Positions 9,267-21,308 of a stretch of DNA of 64,000 nt are shown here, in pieces. The stretch is from contig JAJPEP010000108.1 of NCBI GenBank assembly GCA_021166845.1, positions 1-64,000 on the forward strand, in the 5' to 3' direction. The stretch is from Thiobacillus sp. (lineage in GTDB: Bacteria > Pseudomonadota > Gammaproteobacteria > Burkholderiales > Thiobacillaceae). Numbering within the stretch: the first letter of the stretch is position 1; each line of letters starts with the position of its first letter. The notes below the pieces were generated by a model. The model saw only the letters and a program-made list of their open reading frames with translations, did no database searches and was not told the origin of the DNA. A program made the translations under genes and the position numbers.

Positions 9267-9917
9267 ATGGATATGGTGCTGGTCCATGGCATGGGCAGGA
9301 CGCCGCTGTCCATGATGCGGCTGCGCCGGCGCTTGCGGCGAGCCGGCCACCATCCGGTCCTGTTTGGCTACTCCCCGACTTTCGAAAGCCTGCAGGGCGC
9401 AACCGCACGCCTGGTGAAACTGATCGAGCGGCGGGTGGACACCCGGCACTACGCGCTGGTGGGGCATTCGCTCGGGACGGTGATCATCCGGACTGCGCTC
9501 GATCATCTGCATAACCGGACGCCCGCCGCCTGTTTTTTCCTGGCGCCACCGATGCTCGCCTGCAGGGCCGCCCGGTATTTTTCCCGTTTTTGGCTATACA
9601 GATTATTGACGGGTGAAATGGGCCAGTTGCTGGCGGACGAGTCGTTCATGCTGCGCTTGCCGATGCCGCCGGGCCCCACCCGGATCTATGCCGGGGTCGG
9701 CGGGCCGCGCGCATCCTGGCTGCCTTTCGGAATGGAAGCCAACGACGGCATCCTCTCAGTGTCGGAAGCCACCGGCCGCCATCAAGCAATGGCCGTTGAG
9801 GTGCCGTCCCTTCACACCTTCATCATGAACTCGAAGCCGGTCTACGCTGACATGACCCGGATCATCGAAACGCTCGAAGCGTCAGCCCATGCGGGCGGAC
9901 CGCTTCACCAGGAGTAA
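9267..9917 (+). CDS. Alpha/beta hydrolase
   Basis: VHGMGRTP and GHSLGT nucleophile-elbow motif. Confidence 0.78.
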   Translation: MDMVLVHGMGRTPLSMMRLRRRLRRAGHHPVLFGYSPTFESLQGATARLVKLIERRVDTRHYALVGHSLGTVIIRTALDHLHNRTPAACFFLAPPMLACRAARYFSRFWLYRLLTGEMGQLLADESFMLRLPMPPGPTRIYAGVGGPRASWLPFGMEANDGILSVSEATGRHQAMAVEVPSLHTFIMNSKPVYADMTRIIETLEASAHAGGPLHQE

Positions 9918-9921
9918 GGCC

Positions 9922-10320
9922 ATGGAACCCCGCATCAGCCTCATCACCCTCGGTGTCGCCGATCTCGCGCGCGCTACCCGCTTCTACGGGGAATGCCTCG
10001 GCCTGCCGCAACTGCAGACCCCGCCGTCGATCGCCTTCTTCGAGCTCGGCAAGACCTGGCTGGCGCTGTGGCCGCGCGAAAGCCTGGCTGCGGACGCCGG
10101 TCTCGCGCCGGAAGGATCGGGGTTTCGCGGCTTCGCGCTGGCGCACAACGTGCGCTCGCCGGCCGAGGTGGATGCGCTGCTGGCGCATGCAGCCGCCTGC
10201 GGCGGCACCGTGACCAGGCCCGGTCAGCCCACCGACTGGGGCGGCTACTCCGGCTATTTCAGCGATCCCGACGGCTTCGTCTGGGAAGTCGCGCACAACC
10301 CGGACTTCCCCCATGTCTGA
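9922..10320 (+). CDS. VOC family (glyoxalase-like) protein
   Basis: ITLGVADLARATRFYGECLGLP and YFSDPDGFVWEVAHNP. Confidence 0.88.
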   Translation: MEPRISLITLGVADLARATRFYGECLGLPQLQTPPSIAFFELGKTWLALWPRESLAADAGLAPEGSGFRGFALAHNVRSPAEVDALLAHAAACGGTVTRPGQPTDWGGYSGYFSDPDGFVWEVAHNPDFPHV

Positions 10321-10353
10321 GCCGCGGCCTGCCGGCCCTGCCAAGGTGCCCGC

Positions 10354-10992
10354 ATGAGCGCAAACTGGTACGACCGCCACCTGCTGCCGCACCTCGTGGA
10401 TTTCGCCTGCGGCATGCAGCCGGTCCGCCGCCAGCGCGAGATGATCGTGCCGCTGGCGCACGGCCGCGTGCTCGAGGTGGGCATCGGGACCGGGCTCAAC
10501 ATGCCGTTCTACGATCCCTCCCGGGTCCGCTACATCGTCGGTGTCGATCCGGCGCTGCAGATGCACCGGCTGGCGTCGAAGCGCATCGCCCGGGCGGGGC
10601 TCGACGTCGAGTTGGTCGGAATTTCGGCCGAGACGCTCCCGCTGGAGGACCAAAGCATCGACACCGTCGTCACCACCTACACGCTTTGCACGATACCCGA
10701 CCCGGTCGCGGCGCTGAGGGAAATGCACCGCGTGCTGGCCCCGGGCGGCAGGCTGCTGTTCTGCGAGCACGGCCGCGCGCCCGATGAAAGCGTGCGACGC
10801 TGGCAGGCCAGGCTGACGCCGCACTGGCAGAAGATCGCCGGCGGCTGCCATCTCGACCGCGACATCCCGGCGCTGCTGGAGGTGGCCGGATTCCGCTGCG
10901 ACGCACTACAGACGCGATACCTGCCCGGGCCGCGGCCGCTGACCTACAACTACTGGGGCGTGGCCGTCACGGCGCCCGCCAGGTCTGCCTGA
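10354..10992 (+). CDS. Class I SAM-dependent methyltransferase
   Basis: VLEVGIGTGLNMPFY and ALREMHRVLAPGGRLLFCEHG. Confidence 0.9.
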   Translation: MSANWYDRHLLPHLVDFACGMQPVRRQREMIVPLAHGRVLEVGIGTGLNMPFYDPSRVRYIVGVDPALQMHRLASKRIARAGLDVELVGISAETLPLEDQSIDTVVTTYTLCTIPDPVAALREMHRVLAPGGRLLFCEHGRAPDESVRRWQARLTPHWQKIAGGCHLDRDIPALLEVAGFRCDALQTRYLPGPRPLTYNYWGVAVTAPARSA

Positions 10993-11047
10993 CCGGGCGG
11001 CAGGCAGGCCGATATAGCGTAACCGCCCACACGAGAGACGACAGTCC

Positions 11048-11392
11048 ATGATCCAATTGCCCAACTCACTGAACGCCTGGGGAACACCCGAATTCAAGGA
11101 TGTCTTCCGCCATGAAATCGCGCAGCTGGATGCCGCCGAGCTCCCGCTGCAGCAGGGACTGACCCGCAGCAGCCACGTCACGGAGCGGCCTATCCAGGCG
11201 ATGCTCCTTGGCGCCAGCGAGGACGCCGGCCTGCTCCGGGTGAAGGCGGGGATTTTCTATACGGGGATCATCGCCGGCTGCAGCTGCGCGGACGACCCCA
11301 CGCCGATCGACGAACTGAGCGAATACTGCGTGGTGCGGTTCGACATCGACATGAAGACAGCCGCAACCACGGTGACGCTGCTGGCGGAGTAG
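11048..11392 (+). CDS. Hypothetical protein
   Basis: Intact 114-aa ORF after methyltransferase; no family recognised. Confidence 0.6.
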   Translation: MIQLPNSLNAWGTPEFKDVFRHEIAQLDAAELPLQQGLTRSSHVTERPIQAMLLGASEDAGLLRVKAGIFYTGIIAGCSCADDPTPIDELSEYCVVRFDIDMKTAATTVTLLAE

Positions 11393-11411
11393 GCGGGCCG
11401 ATGCCCATGGA

Positions 11412-12065
11412 TCAAGGCAGAAGCAGGCAGAAAACCGCGCCCTGGTCGTTGTGCAAACGCAGTTCGCCCCGCCGCCCCCGATTGTCGTGGCTTTGCGCAA
11501 TCGCGCTGGAAAACTGCAAGCCGAGGCCGGTTCCCGTGGATTGGCAGGGCGCGTTCGCGGCCGCACAGGCCAGGATGTGCTCGGGATAGCCGGCCGAGTC
11601 GTCACGAACCGTCAGGGCGAGGCAGCCTTCGGTCATGCTCGCTTCGATGCGCAGCGCCGAACGCGCGTGGGCGAGGGAATTGTGGATGGCGTTGATCAGG
11701 GCCATTTCGACCAGATCGCGGTCGAAGAACCAGATTTCAGGTACGTCCGGCGCCAGCACGGCTTCGACCCGGATGCGGCCGCGCGCGAGCGCTGCCGCCC
11801 GGTCCCGGATTTCGTGCACCGCATCGTGCGGCGACCAGGCATCGATGACTGGCCGGATCGGCTGGTCGATCGCCTTGTAGATCAGCAGTGCCTGCTGCAG
11901 CCGGTCGACCACGTTCTGGCACAGCAGCCGCGCCGCGTCGACCGGGTCATCGTGCCCGGCCGTGCCCTGCCGGGGGATGCCGTCGATGGTCATCGACAGC
12001 AGGCCGAGATCATTCTTCAGCTCATGGATCAGCGCCGCATACAGGTCAGTGCCGTCGAACTTCAT
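11412..12065 (-). CDS. Histidine-kinase-like ATPase (small, no obvious sensor domain)
   Basis: LIHELKNDLGLLSM H-box-like segment, NAIHNSLAHA N-box, GTGLGLQFSSAIAQSH G-box; overlaps next gene. Confidence 0.8.
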   Translation of the reverse strand: MKFDGTDLYAALIHELKNDLGLLSMTIDGIPRQGTAGHDDPVDAARLLCQNVVDRLQQALLIYKAIDQPIRPVIDAWSPHDAVHEIRDRAAALARGRIRVEAVLAPDVPEIWFFDRDLVEMALINAIHNSLAHARSALRIEASMTEGCLALTVRDDSAGYPEHILACAAANAPCQSTGTGLGLQFSSAIAQSHDNRGRRGELRLHNDQGAVFCLLLP

Positions 12066-13738
12066 GCAGGGGACCTCCTCTGGATGCCGAACCGGCTTTC
12101 CACGTCTTTCAACTGCAGGCGCAGGCCTGCCAGGCGCGCGTGGCCGGGCGCCTGGCGTTCCGCTTCATCCAGATGGCGCCGGGCGGCTTCGATCATCGTT
12201 TCGTCCATGCCGGCCTGGTCGATATACTTGAGAATCACCCATACGGCGTTCATCATGATGCGCGGGTTGCGGGGGGCTTCGGCGCACGCCGTCAGCAGCT
12301 TGTCGACCGCCGTGCGGAAGTCGCCGCGCTGCGCCAGCACCACGCCCTCGTTGTTGAGCTTGCGCACGTCGGCGGTTGCCACGGCAAGCACGGATGCGCC
12401 GGCTTCGGTGCGCCCGGCCTCATCGTAGATTTTCCGGGCACGGGCCAGCAATGCCTCGCTGTCGTGCGCGTTGCGCGCCACCTCGGCGACGATGCCGTCG
12501 GCCTCGTCGTGGCGGCCGCTGGCCATGCAGGTGCCGGCCATGTCCAGCATCAGGCTGGCATCGCCGCGCGTTCCGCGCTCACGCAGGTCAATGGCCTCCT
12601 CCACGGCTTTCGTGGCTTCCTTCAGGTTGCCGCTTTTGACGTGCACCATGCCCTGCGTGACCGCCATCACCAGTTGCCCTTCAGGGCTGGCCTGCAGGGT
12701 GCTTTTGTTCTTTTTCAGGGTGTCGGCGGCACCCTGCAGGTCGCCCTGTTCCATCTGCACCCGGCACAGATTGCCGAAATCGCCGGGCGTGACGAAAACG
12801 GAATGGCGCCCCTTTTCCAGGACATTGGAAAAAGCGGTCCGCGCGGTATCCAGATCGCCATTGGTGTGGGCGATTTCTCCCAGCTTCTGCTGCCGGCGAA
12901 CCGTCCTGGCGGAAATAGCGACCCCCTTTTCCAGCGCGACCTGGGCTGCGGGAGCATCCTTCCTGGCCAGGCAGACATCGGACAGCAAGTCGTAGGCAGC
13001 GACCATTTCCGGCGCCTGCTCCATCACGTCGCGCAGCACGTCCTCGGCGGCTTCATCCTTGTTTTGCAGGTGCAGCGCGCGGGAAAGGCCCAGGCGCGCC
13101 CACGGAATGGCGCGCATCGAGATCACCTGCTGATACAGCGCCTCCGCCTCCTCGAAGCGTCCCAGGGTAACGAGCAACTCGCCCTTGAAGCGCAGGGCAT
13201 CCACCAGGTATTTCGGCTTGCCCTGAATCAGCTTGTCGCAGCCGGCAATGGCGGCTTCCAGTTCCTGGGCTTGAAAGTGCCGGTAGACGTCGCGAAACGC
13301 CCGCTTGCGCAGCAGGATGCTTTCGAGCCGGCTGCGCAGGACTTCGGGGCTGAAAGGCTTGATCATGTAGTCGTCCGGCGCCAGTTCGGCCGTCGCGACC
13401 ACTTTCTCGTAATAGGATTCGGCCGTGACCATCATAAAGACCGTTTCGAGGGAAATCAGATGGCTGTGGCGCAATTCCTCCAGCAACTGCTGGCCGTCGC
13501 GGCCGTCGCCCAGATTGAAATCGCACAGGATGAAGTCATAGGACTTCTGCTTCACCTGATAGATGGCCTCGGCCGCATTGGCGGCCAGCTGAACCTTGAC
13601 GATCCCGAAGTTGGTGAGCGACAGCCGCAATGCATTGCGCATGCCGGGGTAGTCCTCCACCACCAGCGCGCGCAAGGCGCTGTAATCGATGAATGCCTCG
13701 CTGGCCGAAGCCGGGTTCACGCCTGAATCTACCGCCAT
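12062..13738 (-). CDS. Response regulator with C-terminal TPR-like repeats
   Basis: N-terminal receiver (ALVVEDYPGMRNALRLSL, DFILCDFNLGDGRDGQQLLEELR, DDYMIKPFSPEVL) then helical repeats. Confidence 0.87.
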   Translation of the reverse strand: MAVDSGVNPASASEAFIDYSALRALVVEDYPGMRNALRLSLTNFGIVKVQLAANAAEAIYQVKQKSYDFILCDFNLGDGRDGQQLLEELRHSHLISLETVFMMVTAESYYEKVVATAELAPDDYMIKPFSPEVLRSRLESILLRKRAFRDVYRHFQAQELEAAIAGCDKLIQGKPKYLVDALRFKGELLVTLGRFEEAEALYQQVISMRAIPWARLGLSRALHLQNKDEAAEDVLRDVMEQAPEMVAAYDLLSDVCLARKDAPAAQVALEKGVAISARTVRRQQKLGEIAHTNGDLDTARTAFSNVLEKGRHSVFVTPGDFGNLCRVQMEQGDLQGAADTLKKNKSTLQASPEGQLVMAVTQGMVHVKSGNLKEATKAVEEAIDLRERGTRGDASLMLDMAGTCMASGRHDEADGIVAEVARNAHDSEALLARARKIYDEAGRTEAGASVLAVATADVRKLNNEGVVLAQRGDFRTAVDKLLTACAEAPRNPRIMMNAVWVILKYIDQAGMDETMIEAARRHLDEAERQAPGHARLAGLRLQLKDVESRFGIQRRSPA

Positions 13739-13831
13739 GAAAAATTGCCCCTGATCACTGCACGTTTCCCTGAATGACTGGATTGTGGGAATAACGGCGC
13801 CCCGGCGCTTTACTGAACTTTGCGCGCGCCG

Positions 13832-14683
13832 TCAGGCGGGCTGGGAGCCTGCCGGCGGAATTTCCAGCTCTTCCGCGTAGGGTCGGCTCGGATACTGGAA
13901 GGCAACCGGTCCGTCCGGCCTGGCGTGAACAAACTGGTGGACGAAGGGGTCGCTCGAATCAGCCATTTCGGCGGCGTTGCCTTCGGCCACCACCACGCCG
14001 TCGTGGATGAAATAGACGTAGTCGGCGACCTTCAGCGATTCCGACACGTCGTAGGTCACCATGATCGAGGTCAGCCCGAGCGCGTCGTTGAGACGGCGGA
14101 TCAGGTTGGCGATGGTGTTGAGCGAGATCGGGTCGAGGCCGGCGAAGGGCTCGTCGTACATCATCAGCATGGGGTCGAGCGCGATCGCCCGGGCGAGCGC
14201 CACCCGGCGCTCCATGCCTCCCGACAGTTCGCTGGTGCGCAGGGCGTGGGCGCCGCGCAGGCCGACGGCGTGAAGCTTCATCAGCACCAGGTCGTGGATG
14301 ACGTCTTCCGGCAGGCCGGTATGCTCGCGCATCGGGTAGGCGATGTTGTCGAACACCGACAGGTCGGTGAACAGCCCGCTGACCTGGAACATCATCCCCA
14401 TCTTGCGGCGCATCGCGTAAAGATCATTGCTGCCAAGCTTGTGGACCACCTGGCCGTCGAATTTCACCTGGCCGCGCGACGGCCTGAGCTGGCCGCCGAT
14501 ATGCCGCAGCAGCGTGGTCTTGCCGCAGCCGCTGACGCCGAGGATGCCGACCACCTTGCCGCGCGGGATGGCGAGGTTGATGCCCCTGAGCACCTGATTA
14601 TTTCCGAACGCGAAATGCAGGTCGCTGATCTCGACCAGATTTCCAGCGGGCTGCTCCAGGGATTGTTGTTGCGATGCCGGCAT
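13832..14683 (-). CDS. ABC transporter ATP-binding protein, MlaF-like
   Basis: Walker A GVSGCGKTTLLRHIGG, signature ELSGGMERRVALARAIALDPMLMMYDEPFAGLDP; MPASQQQ start at 14683. Confidence 0.9.
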   Translation of the reverse strand: MPASQQQSLEQPAGNLVEISDLHFAFGNNQVLRGINLAIPRGKVVGILGVSGCGKTTLLRHIGGQLRPSRGQVKFDGQVVHKLGSNDLYAMRRKMGMMFQVSGLFTDLSVFDNIAYPMREHTGLPEDVIHDLVLMKLHAVGLRGAHALRTSELSGGMERRVALARAIALDPMLMMYDEPFAGLDPISLNTIANLIRRLNDALGLTSIMVTYDVSESLKVADYVYFIHDGVVVAEGNAAEMADSSDPFVHQFVHARPDGPVAFQYPSRPYAEELEIPPAGSQPA

Positions 14684-14685
14684 GC

Positions 14686-15771
14686 TCAGGTTTCCTGCAG
14701 CAGGGATTCGGGCGCTTCCAGAATCGCCTTCAGCGCGACCAGAAACTGCACCGCGTCGCGGCCGTCGATCAGCCGGTGATCGTAGGTCAGCGCCAGGTAC
14801 ATCATGGGGCGGATCACCACCTGGCCATGTTCGGCGACCGGGCGTTCCTGGATGGCGTGCATGCCGAGGATGGCCGACTGCGGCGGGTTGAGGATGGGCG
14901 TGGACAGGAGCGAGCCGAATACGCCGCCGTTGGTGATGGAGAAGGTACCGCCGGAGAGGTCCTCGAGGGTGAGCTTGGCATCGCGCGCGCGGCGGGCGAA
15001 GTCGGCGATGGCTGCTTCGATTTCGGCCGGCGACAGCGTCTGCGCGCGGCGCAGGATCGGCACCACCAGCCCGCGCGGGCGGGAGATGGCGATGCCGATG
15101 TCGATGTCGCCGTGCCACACGATGTCGTTGCCGTCGATGGCCGCGTTGATGATCGGAAACTGCTGCATCGCGGCGCACGCCGCGCGCACGAAGAAGGACA
15201 TGTAGCCCAGCTTGACGCCATGCCTGACCTCGAACTCGGCCTTGAAGCGCTGGCGCAGTTCGTTCACCGGCTGCATGTTCACCTCGTTGAAAGTGGTGAG
15301 CATGGCGGCGGTGTGCTGCGCGGCGACCAGGCGCTCGGCGACGCGGCTGCGCAGCCGCGACATCGGCACGCGGCGGGTTTCGCCTTGCGGGACGACCGGC
15401 GCGGCCGGCGCGGCGGGCAGCGGTGCGCTGGGCTTTTGCTCCGGTGCCGGCTCGCTCACGGCAGCCGGCATGACGGGCGCTGCCGGCGCCGGCTGCGCGG
15501 GCTTTTCGGCAGGCGCGGCCGCGGCGGCACCCTCCCCGGTCTCGATCACCGCCACCACTTCTTCGGCCTTGACCACGGCGCCCTCGGCCTGACGAACTTC
15601 GACCAGGGTTCCCGAAGCGGGCGACGGAATTTCCAGGATCACTTTGTCGGTTTCCAGGTCGACCAGGGTTTCGTCGCGCGCGACCGCCTCGCCGACCTGC
15701 TTGCGCCACGGCAGCAGGGTGCCGCTGGCCACCGAATCGGACAGCGCCGGCACGCGCACTTCAATTTTCAT
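14686..15771 (-). CDS. sucB: Dihydrolipoyllysine-residue succinyltransferase (2-oxoglutarate dehydrogenase E2)
   Basis: Lipoyl domain ([18 protein letters not shown]) and catalytic [14 protein letters not shown]. Confidence 0.95.
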   Translation of the reverse strand: MKIEVRVPALSDSVASGTLLPWRKQVGEAVARDETLVDLETDKVILEIPSPASGTLVEVRQAEGAVVKAEEVVAVIETGEGAAAAAPAEKPAQPAPAAPVMPAAVSEPAPEQKPSAPLPAAPAAPVVPQGETRRVPMSRLRSRVAERLVAAQHTAAMLTTFNEVNMQPVNELRQRFKAEFEVRHGVKLGYMSFFVRAACAAMQQFPIINAAIDGNDIVWHGDIDIGIAISRPRGLVVPILRRAQTLSPAEIEAAIADFARRARDAKLTLEDLSGGTFSITNGGVFGSLLSTPILNPPQSAILGMHAIQERPVAEHGQVVIRPMMYLALTYDHRLIDGRDAVQFLVALKAILEAPESLLQET

Positions 15772-18457
15772 AAGGAGTCTCCAGCGCGTCGTTCAGCAGC
15801 GCTTCCAGTTCCGCACGGTGGCGCGACAGGTAGCCCGACGCCGGCGCGGCGGCGGCCGGGCGGCCGGCGTAATGGAAACGCTTGCCATCCCGTGCGCAAT
15901 GGTTGAGGTGGTGCAAGGTCTGGAACCAGGCGCCCTGGTTCATCGGTTCCTCCTGCGCCCAGACGAAAGTGGCGGCCTGCGGATAGGCATCCAGCGCCGC
16001 GCAGAATGCCTCTTCGGGAAAGGGATAGAGCTGCTCGATCCGGATCAACGCAACGTCGCCCAGCCCGCGCGCCGCACGCGCCGCCTCGAGGTCGAACCAC
16101 ACCCGCCCGCTGCACGCCACCACGCGTTTCGCCTGGCGCGGTGCGCGCGGATCGTCGATCACCGGCAGAAATGCGCCACTTGCAAGATCCGCCAGCGACG
16201 AGGTGGAAGCGGGGTGGCGCAGCAGGCTTTTCGGGCTCAGGATCACCAGCGGCTTCCTCAGCGGGCGCACGATCTGCCGGCGCAACAGGTGGAACATCTG
16301 CGCCGGCAGCGTCGGCACGCAGACCTGGATGTTGTCCTGCGCGCACAGCTGCAGGAAGCGTTCGAGCCGGGCCGAGGAATGCTCCGGCCCCTGTCCTTCG
16401 AAGCCGTGCGGCAGCATCAGCGTGAGCCCGCACAACCGCCCCCACTTGGCCTCGCCGCTGGCGATGAACTGGTCGATCACCACCTGCGCGCCGTTGGCGA
16501 AGTCGCCGAACTGCGCTTCCCACACCACCAGGGTGTCGGGGTCGGCGGTGGCATAGCCGTACTCGAACGCCAGCACCGCCTCTTCCGACAGCAGCGAATC
16601 GATGATGGTGAAATTGCCCTGCTGGTGGTGGACGTGCTCGAGCGGGATGTAGACACCGCTCTGGCGGCGTTCGCGCTTCTGGTCGTGCCACACTGCGTGG
16701 CGGTGGAAGAAGGTGCCGCGCGCCGAGTCCTGCCCCGACAGCCGCACGCTGTAGCCAGCGTCGAGCAGGCTGGCGTAGGCAAGCGTCTCGGCGTAGCCCC
16801 AGTCGAGCGGCAGTTCGCCGGCCCGCATCCGGCGGCGGTCGTCCAGCACTTTCTGTACCCGCGAATGCAGTTCGATCTCGTGCTGCAGCGTGGTGATGCG
16901 CTCGCCCAGGAAATCCAGCCGCGCGGCCGGCACCGCGGTCGGCACGTCGGCGGTCCGGGCACCCTTGAAGCGGCCCCAGTCCATGCTGAAGGTTTCCTTG
17001 AAGTCGGACAGCGCCGGCGGGCTCAGCGACTCGCCGTGCTCCAGCCGCTCGCGGCAGCCATCGACCATGTCGTCGGTCTGCGCCTGGGTCAGCACCCCCT
17101 CGTCGACCAGCCGCTGCGCATACAGGGTGCGGGTGCTGGGGTGCGCCTGGATCCGGCGATACATCAAGGGCTGGGTGGCGAGCGGCTCGTCCTGCTCGTT
17201 GTGGCCGTGGCGGCGGTAGCACACCAGGTCGATGAAACAGTTCTTGTGAAAAGTGTAGCGGAAGTCGACCGCCGTCTGTACCGCGAATGCCACCGCCTCG
17301 GGGTCGTCGCCGTTGACGTGCAGCACCGGCGCCTCGACCATCTTCGCCACGTCGGTGCAGTACAGCGTCGAGCGCACGTCGCGCGGGTCGGAGGTGGTGA
17401 AGCCGATCTGGTTGTTGATGACGACGTGGATCGCGCCGTGGTTGCGGAAGCCGCGCGTCTGCGACATGTTGAGACTTTCCATCACCACGCCCTGCCCCGA
17501 CAGCGCAGCGTCGCCGTGCAGGATCACCGGCACCACCTCATAGCCGAGCACGTCGCCGCGCCGGTCCTGGCGCGCGCGCACCGAGCCGCGCACCACCGGA
17601 TGCACGATTTCGAGATGCGAGGGATTGAACGCCAGCGCCACGTGCACCGGGCCGTAGGGCGTGGCGAAATCGGTGGAAAATCCCTGGTGGTATTTGACGT
17701 CGCCCGACAGCGGCGTGTCGGGGCCGCCGTTCACAGGCTCCTCGTACAGGCTTTCCAGCGAGCGCCCCATGATGTTCGCCAGCACGTTGATGCGCCCGCG
17801 ATGCGCCATGCCGATCACGATTTCCCTGACGCCATGGCGGGCGCAGCGCGCGATCACCTGGTCGAGCAGCGGGATCAGGCTCTCGGCGCCCTCGAGCGAG
17901 AAACGCTTCTGCCCGACATGGCGCGTGTGGAGGAATTTCTCCAGCGTCTCGGCGTCGGTCAGTCGCTTGAGCAGCTTCTTTTTCAGGTCGGCGGACACCC
18001 CGAAGCGTCCCTGCGCCGATTCGATCCGCTCCTGCAGCCAGCGCTTGCGCGCGACGTCGGTGATGTGCATGTATTCGACACCGACGTGCCCGCAGTACGA
18101 GGCGCGCAGGCGCTGCAGGATGTCGGCCAGGGAGGTGCGCGCCACGCCGAACAGGGAGCCGGTCTCGAATTCGCGCGTCAGGTCCGCCTCGGTCAGCCCA
18201 TAGTGCTCGGGATCGAGTTCGGGAGTGGGCGGCGGCTCGAAGCGCCGCAGGGGGTCGAGCTCGGCGCGGCGCACCCCCAGATAGCGGTAAGCGTTGATCA
18301 GCCGCAGGACCGCGACCTGCGCGGCATCCGATTGGGGCGCCGTGCCCGGCAGGGGCTGCGACAGCCAGGGTGCTAGCGCATCGTCGCCGAACTGTTCCAG
18401 ATACGCCGCATTGCTCGCATACAGCGGCGAAGTCAGCTGCCAGTCAGGTGCGCTCAT
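15761..18457 (-). CDS. sucA: 2-oxoglutarate dehydrogenase E1 component
   Basis: 898 aa; [64 protein letters not shown]. Confidence 0.97.
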   Translation of the reverse strand: MSAPDWQLTSPLYASNAAYLEQFGDDALAPWLSQPLPGTAPQSDAAQVAVLRLINAYRYLGVRRAELDPLRRFEPPPTPELDPEHYGLTEADLTREFETGSLFGVARTSLADILQRLRASYCGHVGVEYMHITDVARKRWLQERIESAQGRFGVSADLKKKLLKRLTDAETLEKFLHTRHVGQKRFSLEGAESLIPLLDQVIARCARHGVREIVIGMAHRGRINVLANIMGRSLESLYEEPVNGGPDTPLSGDVKYHQGFSTDFATPYGPVHVALAFNPSHLEIVHPVVRGSVRARQDRRGDVLGYEVVPVILHGDAALSGQGVVMESLNMSQTRGFRNHGAIHVVINNQIGFTTSDPRDVRSTLYCTDVAKMVEAPVLHVNGDDPEAVAFAVQTAVDFRYTFHKNCFIDLVCYRRHGHNEQDEPLATQPLMYRRIQAHPSTRTLYAQRLVDEGVLTQAQTDDMVDGCRERLEHGESLSPPALSDFKETFSMDWGRFKGARTADVPTAVPAARLDFLGERITTLQHEIELHSRVQKVLDDRRRMRAGELPLDWGYAETLAYASLLDAGYSVRLSGQDSARGTFFHRHAVWHDQKRERRQSGVYIPLEHVHHQQGNFTIIDSLLSEEAVLAFEYGYATADPDTLVVWEAQFGDFANGAQVVIDQFIASGEAKWGRLCGLTLMLPHGFEGQGPEHSSARLERFLQLCAQDNIQVCVPTLPAQMFHLLRRQIVRPLRKPLVILSPKSLLRHPASTSSLADLASGAFLPVIDDPRAPRQAKRVVACSGRVWFDLEAARAARGLGDVALIRIEQLYPFPEEAFCAALDAYPQAATFVWAQEEPMNQGAWFQTLHHLNHCARDGKRFHYAGRPAAAAPASGYLSRHRAELEALLNDALETPYEN

Positions 18458-18472
18458 GCAGGACGGGAATCG

Positions 18473-19767
<1,295 letters not shown>

Positions 19768-19771
<4 letters not shown>

Positions 19772-20091
19772 TGTGATTCCAAAAATGTTTCTGCTCGATA
19801 ATGTTGCAGGCGTTGAACCAGAATTTCCAGCCCGGCATCGCCCGCAGGCGACCGGCCGTGCAGCCGGTCGAGGATCTCCATGTCCGACAGGCCCAACAGG
19901 CGCTCCAGCGCCGCCGTCTCGCAAGGCTGAAGTGTAGCGCGGTGCGCCGCCCAAAAGCCACCCAGCCAGAGATCCAGCTCCAGCAGCCCGCGCCGGCAGC
20001 GCCAGGCGATTCTATCGGTTTGGGCATCACGTTCGCCCCCTCTCCCGCAAGCGGGAGAGGGTTGGGGTGAGGGGGCGAAGCCGTCAGACAC
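19768..20091 (-). CDS. sdhE: SdhE-family FAD assembly factor; N-terminus encoded by a palindromic repeat
   Basis: [20 protein letters not shown] and [22 protein letters not shown] start overlaps sdhB stop, TGA overlaps gltA ATG. Confidence 0.8.
20034..20076. repeat. Palindromic repeat CCCTCTCCCGCAAGCGGGAGAGGG with flanking GTTGGGGTGAGGG
   Basis: Perfect inverted repeat at 20038-20061, inside sdhE 5' coding region. Confidence 0.85.
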
Positions 20092-20779
20092 GACGTTTCA
20101 CCAGCAGCGACTTGATGCGCCCGATCGCCGCCGTCGGGTTCAAATCCTTGGGGCAGACATCGACGCAGTTCATGATGCCGCGGCAGCGATACAGCCGGTA
20201 CGGGTCCTCCAGGTTGTCGAGCCGCGCGGCGGTCGCCTCGTCGCGTGAATCGGCGATGAAGCGATACGCCTGCAACAGCCCGGCCGGGCCGACGAAGGTG
20301 TCCGGATTCCACCAGAACGAGGGACACGCCGTGGTGCAGCAGGCGCACAGGATGCACTCGTAGGCGCCGTCGAGCAGCGCGCGGTCGGCAGGGCTTTGCA
20401 GGCGCTCGACCTCCGGCTCGGGCTCGTCGTTGATCAGCCACGGCTTGATCGAACGGTACTGCTTGAAGAATGGCTCCATGTCGACGATCAGGTCGCGGAT
20501 CACAGGCAACCCCGGCAGCGGCCGCACCTCGATGGGTTCTTTCAGTTCGGACAAGGGAGTGATGCACGCCAGCCGGTTGCGGCCGTTGACGTTCACCGCG
20601 TCCGACCCGCACACGCCTTCGCGACAGGAACGCCGCAAGGACAGCGTCTCGTCCTGCGCCTTGATCGCCAGCAGCGCGTCGAGCAGCATCTTGCTGGCAG
20701 GGTCGATGTCGAGCTCGACGTCCTGCATGAAAGGCTTTTCGCCGGACTCGGGGTGGTAGCGGTAGAGGCGGAATTTCAT
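20084..20779 (-). CDS. sdhB: Succinate dehydrogenase iron-sulfur subunit
   Basis: SCREGVCGSDAVNVNG, CILCACCTTACPSFWWNPD, CRGIMNCVDVCPKDLNP; ATG at 20779. Confidence 0.96.
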   Translation of the reverse strand: MKFRLYRYHPESGEKPFMQDVELDIDPASKMLLDALLAIKAQDETLSLRRSCREGVCGSDAVNVNGRNRLACITPLSELKEPIEVRPLPGLPVIRDLIVDMEPFFKQYRSIKPWLINDEPEPEVERLQSPADRALLDGAYECILCACCTTACPSFWWNPDTFVGPAGLLQAYRFIADSRDEATAARLDNLEDPYRLYRCRGIMNCVDVCPKDLNPTAAIGRIKSLLVKRRV

Positions 20780-20794
20780 GCTTGCCCCTCCTTC

Positions 20795-20826
20795 GTCATT
20801 GCGAGGCGCAGCCGAAGCAATCCAGA
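20795..20826 (+). repeat. Dispersed repeat copy A
   Basis: GTCATTGCGAGGCGCAGCCGAAGCAATCCAGA. Confidence 0.85.
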
Positions 20827-20916
20827 ACACCGTGCGCCAATGAAAAGCTGGTTTGAACGATCAATGTGAGGTGCTGGAGGCCAAAGTGACTCACGGGCCA
20901 TCGACTTCGCATGCAT

Positions 20917-20947
20917 TCTGGATTGCTTCGCGTCGCTCGCAATGACC
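20917..20947 (-). repeat. Dispersed repeat copy B (inverted)
   Basis: TCTGGATTGCTTCGCGTCGCTCGCAATGACC. Confidence 0.85.
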
Positions 20948-20956
20948 GGGTAAGCC

Positions 20957-20988
20957 GTCATTGCGAGGCGCAGCCGAAGCAATCCAGG
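20957..20988 (+). repeat. Dispersed repeat copy C, one side of GIY-YIG gene
   Basis: GTCATTGCGAGGCGCAGCCGAAGCAATCCAGG. Confidence 0.88.
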
Positions 20989-20998
20989 ACTACGCGCA

Positions 20999-21298
20999 CT
21001 ATCCAAGTATGTCGTCATATAAATCGCGCCAGCCAGGATTCATCGATTCGATCAAAGCGAGCTTCCTGGCCCTTGATCCGCCCTTGATCTGCTTTTCCCG
21101 CGCAATGGCCGCACACATTTCATCAGCAAGTTCGTAATAGACCAGCATGTGCACCGAGTATTTCCTTGTGAATCCGTCAGCCAAATCATTCTTGTGCTGC
21201 CACGTCCGCTTCACCAGATCCGATGTCACGCCGGTATAAAGCGTGCCATTCCGCTTGCTGGCGAGGATGTAGACCGCGGGCTGCTTAGGCGAATTCAT
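20999..21298 (-). CDS. GIY-YIG family endonuclease
   Basis: AVYILASKRNGTLYTGVTSDLVKRTWQHKN: single-domain GIY-YIG signature; ATG at 21298. Confidence 0.93.
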   Translation of the reverse strand: MNSPKQPAVYILASKRNGTLYTGVTSDLVKRTWQHKNDLADGFTRKYSVHMLVYYELADEMCAAIAREKQIKGGSRARKLALIESMNPGWRDLYDDILG

Positions 21299-21308
21299 CC
21301 GCAAGCAC

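Noticed and set aside
11888-13726. 612-aa plus-strand ORF opposite the TPR response regulator
   Set aside because: Antisense shadow; His/Gln/Arg-biased composition
14684-15709. N-terminal part of the minus ORF 13832..15709 as an extension of the ABC ATPase
   Set aside because: Runs antiframe through sucB with Arg/Ala-rich nonsense; the ATPase starts at MPASQQQ (14683)
15644-18376. 910-aa plus-strand ORF opposite sucA
   Set aside because: Antisense shadow of a certain sucA gene
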